This document shows, in pieces, positions 7,824 through 14,301 of a DNA stretch of 30,243 bases. The number at the start of each line of letters is the position of its first letter. Positions within the stretch are counted from its first letter, which is position 1. This DNA comes from an uncultured Clostridia bacterium (GTDB lineage Bacteria; Bacillota; Clostridia; Oscillospirales; Oscillospiraceae): assembly GCA_946187475.1 (NCBI GenBank), contig CAMHRJ010000001.1:1-30243 (forward strand), written 5' to 3'. A program made the translations under genes and the position numbers. The notes under the pieces are model-generated. The model was not told the DNA's origin, made no database searches, and saw only the letters and a list, made by a program, of their open reading frames with translations.

Positions 7824-9330
7824 GGTGCATTTCTCCTGTTACAATGGCTTTTAATTCTTTTCGGTCGATCTTTCCCGTGCGCGTCATGGGAAAGGCGCTG
7901 ACCCTGCGCAGCTGCGCGGGCAGCATATATTTCGGCAGCTTGCTTCTCAGTGCCGCGGCGAGGGCCTTTTCCTCCGCCTCGCCCTGATAAAACAGCACCA
8001 GCCGCAGGGCCTCCGCGTCATAGACGCAGGCGGAAACCGCGACGCCCTCCGCCGCGTTGGCGCAGAGCTCGATCTCGCCCAGCTCGATGCGGTGTCCCAT
8101 GTGCTTGATCTGTGTATCCTTCCGGCCGGCATAGTACAGCACGCCCTGGCGCAGAAAGCCCAGATCGCCGGTGCGGTACATCCGCTCGGGAAAGGCCTCG
8201 CAGCGGGGATTGGGCACGAAGGCCTCCGCTGTGAGGGCGGGTCTGCGATAATAGCCCATGGCCAGGCAGGAGCCGGTCACGCAGATCTCTCCGATCTGCC
8301 CGTCCTCCGTCACCGCCGCATCCCCGTCCAGCAGGAACACCTCGCAGTTCGGGAAGGCCGTGCCGATGGGGATGGCCGCCTCCGGCGCCGCGCCCGGCGC
8401 CACGATGTGATAGGTGCAGTTGCAGGTGATCTCCGTCGGGCCGTAGAGATTCACGAACCGAACCCCCGGCAGATGGCGCTGCCAGTACTGCAGCGTTTTC
8501 GGCGGGAGCACCTCGCCGGAAAAGAGGACGTTCTTCAGTCCCTCCGGCTTTACGCTCTCGAAGGTGTTGAGCTCCGCCACGATCTTCAGCGCCGGCACCG
8601 CCCAGATCAGCGTGTCGATGCGCCGCTCGATGATGCGCTCCATCAGCAGCTTCGGGAAGGAAAACAGCTTTTTCTCCAGGATTTCCACGGTTCCGCCGGT
8701 CTTCAGGGCCAGGAAGATGTCCTTGACCGACACGTCAAAGTCAAAGGGCGCCTGGTTGCCGAAGACCGTGCCCTCCGGAAACCGGAAGACCCGCTGGAAC
8801 TGCTCCGCCATGTCGATGACCGAGCGGTGGCTCACCGAGACGCCCTTGGGCTCTCCGGTGGAGCCGGACGTAAAGATCACATACAGCAGATCGGTGTCCT
8901 TCCGGCCCGTCCAGGGCTCACATTGGGCGGGATTGCCGCGCAGCTGGTCGGGCGTCAGCGTCCGACGTGCGCCCAGGGCATCGGTGCTGCGGGCGGGCTC
9001 CATGAGCAAAACCGCCTCCGGCTCCGTCACGGCGAGCATCCGCTCCACCCGCTCCCGGGGCAGGGTCAAGTCCAGCGGAATGTAATAATTGCCGCTGTAG
9101 ACCACGGCGAAGAAGCCCAGCAGGTCCTGCACCGTGTGGCGAATCGACACCGCAACGGGCCGGTTTTCCGTTCCCAGGGCTTCGTGCAGATTCCGCCCCA
9201 GGGCGGAAATGGAATCCCAGGCCTCCCGATAGGTCAGGCGGGTATTCCGGTCGGAAAAGGCGATCCGCTCCGGAAATCGCTCCGCCGAGGCTTTGAAATA
9301 GGACAGTACGTTGATGATCATGAACAGCAT
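7816..9330 (-). CDS. Amino-acid adenylation enzyme (DltA-like, AMP-forming)
   Basis: A 504-residue ANL-superfamily enzyme of DltA length, which activates an amino acid with ATP and loads it on the carrier. Core motifs in order: VIFTSGSTGEPKG (151-163), FDFDVSVKDIF (196-206, with the A4 Asp that binds an alpha-amino group), NLYGPTE (294-300), YRTGDL (385-390), GRKDTQIKHMGHRIELGEIE (402-421) and TRTGKIDRK (483-491, Lys487 as the likely catalytic lysine). The Asp in FDxSV supports an amino-acid substrate. Where DltA normally has FCGEVLP, this enzyme has FSGEVLP (Ser271); as I recall, that Cys helps D-alanine selection in DltA, so D-alanine is likely but not proven. It is first in the operon, behind a perfect promoter. 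No dltX-like small gene is visible upstream. Confidence 0.87.
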   Translation of the reverse strand: MLFMIINVLSYFKASAERFPERIAFSDRNTRLTYREAWDSISALGRNLHEALGTENRPVAVSIRHTVQDLLGFFAVVYSGNYYIPLDLTLPRERVERMLAVTEPEAVLLMEPARSTDALGARRTLTPDQLRGNPAQCEPWTGRKDTDLLYVIFTSGSTGEPKGVSVSHRSVIDMAEQFQRVFRFPEGTVFGNQAPFDFDVSVKDIFLALKTGGTVEILEKKLFSFPKLLMERIIERRIDTLIWAVPALKIVAELNTFESVKPEGLKNVLFSGEVLPPKTLQYWQRHLPGVRFVNLYGPTEITCNCTYHIVAPGAAPEAAIPIGTAFPNCEVFLLDGDAAVTEDGQIGEICVTGSCLAMGYYRRPALTAEAFVPNPRCEAFPERMYRTGDLGFLRQGVLYYAGRKDTQIKHMGHRIELGEIELCANAAEGVAVSACVYDAEALRLVLFYQGEAEEKALAAALRSKLPKYMLPAQLRRVSAFPMTRTGKIDRKELKAIVTGEMHHG

Positions 9331-9349
9331 CCATCCGATCGATGGTTTT

Positions 9350-9367
9350 GCAGGAGATGCCTCCTGC
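9350..9367 (-). promoter_or_regulatory. Hairpin at the 5' end of the dlt-like mRNA
   Basis: A 7-bp perfect stem (9350-9356 with 9361-9367) lies just after the predicted start site. On the minus strand it contains AGGAGG, but this is ~29 nt from the adenylation start codon, too far to serve directly, and no start codon follows at normal spacing. The gene itself has only a weak GGATGG next to ATG. Confidence 0.4.
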
Positions 9368-9378
9368 CTAATTTGATA

Positions 9379-9407
9379 ATTATATCATAGTAGATTTTGG
9401 GTGTCAA
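9379..9407 (-). promoter_or_regulatory. Consensus sigma-A promoter of the dlt-like operon
   Basis: On the minus strand TTGACA (9402-9407) and TATAAT (9379-9384) are both perfect and separated by 17 bp. This predicts strong constitutive transcription unless an operator nearby represses it. Confidence 0.88.
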
Positions 9408-9456
9408 CGAACGGACAGGCCTCGCGGCGGACGGGAATTTTAACGACCGCATTTGC

Positions 9457-9485
9457 TTGACGCGGATGCGGGCGCATCCTATAAT
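9457..9485 (+). promoter_or_regulatory. Sigma-A promoter of cls with a palindromic spacer
   Basis: TTGACG (9457-9462) and TATAAT (9480-9485) are spaced by 17 bp. Nearly the whole spacer (9464-9479) is an inverted repeat, GGATGC then GCATCC around GGGC, placed where a repressor would block RNA polymerase. Confidence 0.8.
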
Positions 9486-9514
9486 AAACAAAAAAGCCCC
9501 GGGAGGGATGCACA

Positions 9515-11080
9515 GTGGATTCCAAGGAAACCGTCGTCATGCTGGCAAAACCCAGGAAGAAAGGCCTGCTCCGGCTGGTGTTCAGCCGCTTTTTTGTGAT
9601 TGTGCTTCTGATCGTTCTGCAGCTGCTTCTGTTCGCGTCGGTCTATCTCTGGCTGCAGCAGTACATGCCCCACTATGTGGTCATCCAGGTCGTCTTCACC
9701 ATTCTGATGATCCTGTATCTGTTCAACAGCAGCATGGACTCCTCGGCCAAGCTCACCTGGATGATGCTGATTGCGGTGCTTCCCTTTATGGGCGCAGCGT
9801 TTCTGCTGTTCACCCAGATGAATTTCGGCCACCGGGCCATCCGGGACCGGGAGGAGGCCCTCATCGACCAGACGAAGCATCTGATTCCCCAGGACGAGAC
9901 CGTGCGCGCGGCCCTGGCGGGAGACATCTACGGCACCGACGATCTGCAGACCTATCTGAGCCGCAGCGGCTGCTTCCCGGTCTACGGCAACACCGAGGTG
10001 CGCTACTTCCCCCTGGGCGAGGAAAAATTCGCCGCCATGCTCCAGGAGCTGGAAAAGGCCCAGCAGTTCATCTTCTTCGAGTACTTCATCATCGAGGAGG
10101 GCTACATGTGGGGCCGCATCCTGGAGATTCTGAAGCGCAAGGCCGCCGCGGGCGTGGACGTGCGCGTCATGTATGACGGCATGTGCGAAATCTCCAACCT
10201 GCCGGCGGACTACCCCAAGCGGCTGGCCAAGGTGGGCATCCGGGCCAAGGCCTTCGCCCCGGTGCGCCCCTTCCTCTCCACCCACTACAACTATCGCGAC
10301 CACCGGAAGATTCTGGTCATCGACGGCAAGGTGGCCTTCAACGGCGGCGTAAATCTGGCGGATGAGTACATCAACCGCAAAAAGCGCTTCGGCCACTGGA
10401 AGGACACGGCAATCATGCTCCGGGGCGAGGCGGTGCAGAGCTTCACGCTGCTGTTCCTGCAGATGTGGAATCTCACGGAGCGGGAGGCGGACTTCACCCA
10501 GGCGAAGCTCCCTGCCCCCGCCGCAGAGGCGCCGGGCTTCGTCATGCCCTACGGCGACTGCCCCCTGGACAACGACAAGGTGGGCGAATCCGTCTACATC
10601 GACATGCTCTACCGCGCCAACACCTATGTCCACATCATGACGCCCTATCTGATCCTGGACGACGAGCTGCTGACGGCGCTGAAATACGCCGCCCAGCGGG
10701 GCACCGACGTGAAGCTGATCCTGCCGGGCATCCCGGACAAATCCACGGCCTACGCCCTGGCCAAATCCCACTATCGGGCTCTGACCGAGGCGGGGGTGCA
10801 GATTTACGAATACACACCGGGCTTCATCCACGCCAAAGTCTGCGTCAGCGACGACATCCGGGCCGTGGTGGGCACCATCAATCTGGACTACCGGAGCCTG
10901 TATCATCACTTCGAGTGCGCCACTTACCTCTACCGGGTGCCCTGCATCGCGGAGATCGCGGCGGACGTTGCCGCCACGCTGGCAAAGTGCCGGGCGGTCA
11001 CCCCGGAGAGCATCAAAGGCGAAAAGCTCTCCTACAGGCTCATGGGCTTTATCCTGAAGCTGGTGGCCCCGCTGATGTAA
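9515..11080 (+). CDS. cls: Cardiolipin synthase (phospholipase D superfamily)
   Basis: A 521-residue membrane-bound enzyme that condenses two phosphatidylglycerol molecules into cardiolipin. N-terminal hydrophobic segments lie at ~24-46, 54-72 and 80-100, as in bacterial Cls. Both HKD motifs are intact: HRKILVID (His263, Lys265, Asp270) and HAKVCVSD (His439, Lys441, Asp446), each followed by the usual N-G-G or G-T-x-N stretch. The start is a GTG with GGGAGG 8 nt upstream; the nearby ATG at 9508 is out of frame. It is a single gene with its own promoter, divergent from the dlt-like operon, so the intergenic region controls two envelope-modifying functions. Confidence 0.93.
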   Translation: MDSKETVVMLAKPRKKGLLRLVFSRFFVIVLLIVLQLLLFASVYLWLQQYMPHYVVIQVVFTILMILYLFNSSMDSSAKLTWMMLIAVLPFMGAAFLLFTQMNFGHRAIRDREEALIDQTKHLIPQDETVRAALAGDIYGTDDLQTYLSRSGCFPVYGNTEVRYFPLGEEKFAAMLQELEKAQQFIFFEYFIIEEGYMWGRILEILKRKAAAGVDVRVMYDGMCEISNLPADYPKRLAKVGIRAKAFAPVRPFLSTHYNYRDHRKILVIDGKVAFNGGVNLADEYINRKKRFGHWKDTAIMLRGEAVQSFTLLFLQMWNLTEREADFTQAKLPAPAAEAPGFVMPYGDCPLDNDKVGESVYIDMLYRANTYVHIMTPYLILDDELLTALKYAAQRGTDVKLILPGIPDKSTAYALAKSHYRALTEAGVQIYEYTPGFIHAKVCVSDDIRAVVGTINLDYRSLYHHFECATYLYRVPCIAEIAADVAATLAKCRAVTPESIKGEKLSYRLMGFILKLVAPLM

Positions 11081-11093
11081 CACAACAAAAAAG

Positions 11094-11122
11094 AACGGCA
11101 CACCCGGTTGGGGTGTGCCGTT
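11094..11122. terminator. Bidirectional terminator between cls and nrdG
   Basis: A perfect 12-bp stem (11094-11105 with 11111-11122) closes a GGTTG loop. TTTCGTTT follows on the plus strand and a CTTTTTTGTTG tract on the minus strand, so both converging transcripts should end here. The same arms recur at 25539-25566. Confidence 0.85.
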
Positions 11123-11127
11123 TCGTT

Positions 11128-11643
11128 TCAGTATTCGCCCTGCCAGCGGGGCGGTGCGGGGACGATCTCCCCGGTTTCGAGGCTTTTGGGCACGTCGATC
11201 AGGCGCTGGTTGGCGCTGCCCCGGAACATGAGCTCCAAACTCCGCTCCGAGAGCAGGAAGGGCCCGTCCACCAGCACATCCAGCAGTGACAGAAGCCGGC
11301 GCTGCGCCTCAGTTCCGGCATCGCGCAGATGCTCAAAGGTGTAGCCCGTGTAGCTTGCGATCTCATATCCCTCGGCCTTCAGCCGCTCCGCCAGCTCGCA
11401 AAAGCCCTCCGCCTGGGCAAAGGGTTCGCCGCCGGAGAAGGTCACGCCGCGGCAGAGGGGATTCTCCATGGCAATGCGCGCAAGGGTTTCGGTGTCCATG
11501 GGCGTTCCCTCGCCGAAGGCCCAGGTCTCCGGGTTCTGGCAGCCCTCGCAGTGATGGGGACAGCCCTGGGCAAAATACGCCGTGCGGATGCCGGGACCGT
11601 CGACGATGGAGTCCTCGGCAATCCCGGCCATTTGGATCATCAT
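11128..11643 (-). CDS. nrdG: Anaerobic ribonucleotide reductase activase (radical SAM)
   Basis: A 171-residue radical SAM enzyme that uses S-adenosylmethionine and a [4Fe-4S] cluster to install the glycyl radical on class III ribonucleotide reductase. The cluster motif CPHHCEGC gives Cys28, Cys32 and Cys35 (C-x3-C-x2-C), followed by QNPETW as in other NrdG proteins. TFSGGEPFAQ matches the SAM-binding GGE motif. Its start is 3 nt after the small glycyl-radical gene, so the two are translated together; this matters because that small protein is its predicted substrate. Confidence 0.95.
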   Translation of the reverse strand: MMIQMAGIAEDSIVDGPGIRTAYFAQGCPHHCEGCQNPETWAFGEGTPMDTETLARIAMENPLCRGVTFSGGEPFAQAEGFCELAERLKAEGYEIASYTGYTFEHLRDAGTEAQRRLLSLLDVLVDGPFLLSERSLELMFRGSANQRLIDVPKSLETGEIVPAPPRWQGEY

Positions 11644-11646
11644 GGG

Positions 11647-11802
11647 TTACTTCGCGATGCTGTGCTTGACGCGGTCGCGCTCCTCGGCCTTCTTGGCGTC
11701 GTTCCACTTGTCCATGGTACCCACGAGATAGCCGGTGATGCGGCGGATGCGCTCGAAGCCGACGCCGGCGCCCATTTTGCTCTGCTTGGAATCTACGGTC
11801 AT
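11647..11802 (-). CDS. Free-standing glycyl-radical domain of anaerobic ribonucleotide reductase
   Basis: A 51-residue protein, from the ATG at 11802 with a strong AGGAGG 7-8 nt upstream. After a short polar start it reads ERIRRITGYLVGT and then N-D-A-K-K-A-E-E-R-D-R-V-K-H. This is the C-terminal glycyl-radical loop of NrdD (R-R-x-x-G-Y-L, then a Lys/Glu-rich helix ending R-V-K-H), with Gly24 as the radical site. The large nrdD gene upstream ends exactly before this region and lacks it, so catalysis should need both polypeptides. The 33-nt gap, separate strong ribosome binding site and own start codon argue against a simple frameshift. The assignment rests on the motif; I cannot confirm complex formation. 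Confidence 0.85.
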   Translation of the reverse strand: MTVDSKQSKMGAGVGFERIRRITGYLVGTMDKWNDAKKAEERDRVKHSIAK

Positions 11803-11835
11803 AACTGGTTCCTCCTGTTTATCTTCGTTTTTTGT

Positions 11836-14115
11836 TTATTCGATACCGACAAATGCTTTGATCTGCGGGAATTTCTTGATGAGCTCCTGCATCCGCTCCT
11901 CGGAGACGGCCTCGCCTTCCTTGCGGCCGCAGCGGGGGCAGGTGTCGCCGATGACGCCCACATAGCCGCAGATGGGATCGCGGTCCACGGGATGGTTGAT
12001 GGAGCCGTAGCCGATGCCCTCATCGTGCATGCACCGGACGATCTGCTCAAAGGCCTCCACGTTCTTGGCGGTGTCGCCGTCCAGCTCCACATAGGAGATG
12101 TGGCCGGCGTTGCACAGGGCGTGGTAGGGCGCCTCGATGTGGATCTTCTCATAGGCGCTGATGGGATACCAGACCGGCACGTGGAAGGAGTTGGTGTAGT
12201 ACTCCCGGTCCGTCACGCCGGGGATCCTGCCATAGCGCTGGCGGTCCATGCGGGTGAAGCGGCCGGACAGGCCCTCCGCCGGGGTGGCCAGCAGGGTGAA
12301 GTTCATCTTCATGGCCTGGGACTTGTCATCGCAGAACTTGCGCATGCGGCCGATGATCTCCAGACCCTTTTCCTGCATGGCGGGGTCCTCCGCGTGGTTC
12401 TTGCCGTAGAGGGCGGTCAGGGTCTCCGCCAGGCCGATGAAGCCGATGGAGAGCGTTCCGTGCTTGAGCACCTCGCGCACCTCGTCATAGGGGCCCAGCT
12501 TGTCGGAATCCAGCCACACGCCCTGTCCCATGAGGAAGGGATAGTTGTAGACGCGCTTTTTCGCCTGGATCTCAAAGCGGTCCAGCAGCTGCTGCGCCAC
12601 CAGCTCCAGCATGTCATCCAGCATTTTCAGGAATCGCGCCTCGTCGCCCTTGGCCTCCAGCGCCAGACGCGGCAGGTTGATGGAGGTGAAGGACAGGTTG
12701 CCGCGGGAATAGGAGATCTCCTGCTCCGGGTCATAGACGTTGCCGAGCACGCGGGTGCGGCAGCCCATGGTGGCCACCTCCGTCTCCGGACGGCCGGGCA
12801 CATAGTACTTGAGGTTGTACGGGCTGTCCAGGAACACGTAGTTCGGGAACAGGCGCTTGGCGGAAACCTTGCAGCTCAGGCGGAACAGATCGTAGTTCGG
12901 GTCGCCTTCGTTGTAGTTCACGCCCTCTTTGACCTTAAAGATGTGGATCGGGAAGATGCAGGTCTCGCCGTGGCCCAGACCGGCGTCCAGCGCCAGCAGC
13001 ACGTTGCGGATGACCATGCGGCCCTCGGGCGTGGTATCGGTACCGTAGTTGATGGAGGAGAACGGCGTCTGCGCGCCGGCGCGGGAGTGCATGGTGTTCA
13101 GGTTGTGCACAAAGCCCTCCATGGCCTGATAGGTGTCGCGCTCGGTCTGATCCTCGGCCCGGCGGCGTGCCCGCGCAACCAGGTGCGCCGCAACGTCTGC
13201 CTCGATGCACAAACTATCATACAGATGCGAGGCGAGGGAAGCGTCGAAGCCCTCGGTGGGCTCCAGCGCATTGGGCCCGAAGGAGGCTTCCGTTTTCTCG
13301 ATGGCCTCTGCCACTGCATCGGCGAGATTGTCCTCGTCCAGATGATCCTCCACCACGTCCGTCAGCTTTTTGCGGAACTGGCTGCGGAAAGTCTTTCCCA
13401 CGCCCAGGGCCATGCCGTAGTCAAAGTTGGGGATGGACTGGCCGCCGTGCTGGTCGTTCTGGTTGGACTGGATCGCGATGGCGGCGAGGGCGGCGTAGCT
13501 CTGGATGGACTGGGGCTCGCGCAGGAAACCGTGGCCGGTGGAAAAGCCGTCTTTGAACAGGCGGATGATGTCGATCTGGGTGCAGGTGGTGGTGAGAGCA
13601 TAGAAATCGAAGTCATGGATGTGGATATCGCCCTCGCGCTGGGCTTTGGCGTGCTCCGGGCGGAGCAGATAGGCCTCGTTATAGGCCTTGGCGCCGGCAG
13701 CGCCGATCTGCAGCATGGCGCCCATGGCGGTATCACCGTCGATGTTGCCGTTTTCGCGCTTCAGGTCGGAGAGCTTCGCGTCCTTGCTGGCGATCTCATC
13801 GATGGTCTTCATCAGCGTGGTGCGGGACTCCCGCGCGCGGGTGCGGGTGGCGCGATAGATGATATAGGACTTGGCCGTGTTGGTGAACTCATGGTGCATG
13901 AGCTCCTGCTCCACCATGTCCTGAATGACCTCGATCTGGGGCGGCTCTGCGCCGCAGCGGCTTTCCAGCGCGCTCTCAACGGCTTCCGCCACACGGGCAG
14001 CGTCCGCCACCGTGCCTTCGCCCGAGGCCCGCATCGCCCGCAGCACCGCAAGGGCGATTTTCTCTCTGTCATAGGGGACGACGCGGCCGTCCCGCTTGAT
14101 AATCATCTGTATCAT
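11836..14115 (-). CDS. nrdD: Class III (anaerobic) ribonucleoside-triphosphate reductase, large part lacking the glycyl-radical domain
   Basis: A 759-residue enzyme that reduces ribonucleotides to deoxyribonucleotides without oxygen. An ATP-cone occupies ~1-90 (starting MIQMIIKRDGRVVPYDREK). Core motifs include ALTTTCTQIDIIRLF, QNDQHGGQSIPNFDYGMA and SRAGAQTPFSSINYG, all typical of NrdD. Near the C-terminus, CGYVGVIGDTCPRC holds Cys716, Cys726 and Cys729, but the first zinc Cys is replaced by Asp713. The protein stops 30 residues after Cys729, where family members continue into the glycyl-radical loop; that loop is the next gene. The ATG at 14115 with GGAG upstream starts the ATP-cone directly; the longer in-frame start at 14283 would cross the promoter and is rejected. 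Confidence 0.93.
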   Translation of the reverse strand: MIQMIIKRDGRVVPYDREKIALAVLRAMRASGEGTVADAARVAEAVESALESRCGAEPPQIEVIQDMVEQELMHHEFTNTAKSYIIYRATRTRARESRTTLMKTIDEIASKDAKLSDLKRENGNIDGDTAMGAMLQIGAAGAKAYNEAYLLRPEHAKAQREGDIHIHDFDFYALTTTCTQIDIIRLFKDGFSTGHGFLREPQSIQSYAALAAIAIQSNQNDQHGGQSIPNFDYGMALGVGKTFRSQFRKKLTDVVEDHLDEDNLADAVAEAIEKTEASFGPNALEPTEGFDASLASHLYDSLCIEADVAAHLVARARRRAEDQTERDTYQAMEGFVHNLNTMHSRAGAQTPFSSINYGTDTTPEGRMVIRNVLLALDAGLGHGETCIFPIHIFKVKEGVNYNEGDPNYDLFRLSCKVSAKRLFPNYVFLDSPYNLKYYVPGRPETEVATMGCRTRVLGNVYDPEQEISYSRGNLSFTSINLPRLALEAKGDEARFLKMLDDMLELVAQQLLDRFEIQAKKRVYNYPFLMGQGVWLDSDKLGPYDEVREVLKHGTLSIGFIGLAETLTALYGKNHAEDPAMQEKGLEIIGRMRKFCDDKSQAMKMNFTLLATPAEGLSGRFTRMDRQRYGRIPGVTDREYYTNSFHVPVWYPISAYEKIHIEAPYHALCNAGHISYVELDGDTAKNVEAFEQIVRCMHDEGIGYGSINHPVDRDPICGYVGVIGDTCPRCGRKEGEAVSEERMQELIKKFPQIKAFVGIE

Positions 14116-14129
14116 GTCTGATTCTCCAT

Positions 14130-14176
14130 AACTATATATTGTGGTGTTTCTGGAAGGTTCGCAACTAAATATAGCA
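14130..14176 (-). promoter_or_regulatory. Pair of NrdR-box-like operators upstream of nrdD
   Basis: Two AT-rich palindrome-like sites match the known NrdR box core. One is AACTATATATTGTGGT at 14130-14145; the other, weaker, is GCAACTAAATATAGCA at 14161-14176. They are 31 bp apart (three helical turns), the usual spacing of paired NrdR boxes, and the second overlaps the -10 element. NrdR represses ribonucleotide reductase genes when dATP is abundant. The nrdR gene itself is not in the window. Confidence 0.7.
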
Positions 14177-14196
14177 TTATTATCGAAACGTGTCAA
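14168..14196 (-). promoter_or_regulatory. Sigma-A promoter of the nrdD operon
   Basis: On the minus strand TTGACA (14191-14196) and TATATT (14168-14173) are separated by 17 bp, ~50 nt upstream of nrdD. Confidence 0.85.
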
Positions 14197-14262
14197 GCCG
14201 TCCGGGCAAGAATCTTGCTGCCGTGAACCCGGTGTTCCGATGGGGAAATATGGCCGGATGCA

Positions 14263-14295
14263 AAAAACCTGTCCGCAATTCACGGACAGGTTTTT
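14263..14295 (-). terminator. Intrinsic terminator of the ABC exporter operon
   Basis: A 13-bp stem (14263-14275 with 14283-14295) has a 7-nt loop. Read on the minus strand it runs straight into TTTTTTG, a classical rho-independent terminator just beyond the stop at 14302. Confidence 0.85.
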
Positions 14296-14301
14296 GGGGG
14301 G

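Noticed and set aside
4171..9330. Simple alginate-type O-acetylation system (AlgI/AlgX-like)
   Set aside because: The MBOAT plus SGNH pair would fit, but the linked adenylation enzyme with an amino-group Asp and a carrier protein point to aminoacylation.
11647..11838. Frameshift or assembly error as the cause of the split nrdD
   Set aside because: The small gene has its own strong AGGAGG, start codon and non-homologous N-terminus, and the large gene has its own C-terminal extension and a clean stop. It remains worth checking in relatives.
11329..14121. A 930-codon open frame on the plus strand opposite nrdD and nrdG
   Set aside because: It is the antisense mirror of high-GC coding DNA. It has no family motif, has His/Gly/Leu-rich composition, and lies over a certain NrdD. 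Similar mirrors lie opposite the M32, dlt-like, MBOAT, ABC and ene-reductase genes.
14116..14283. Longer NrdD starting at 14283
   Set aside because: The extension crosses the consensus promoter, the NrdR-like boxes and the neighbouring terminator, while the ATG at 14115 has GGAG upstream and begins exactly at the ATP-cone.
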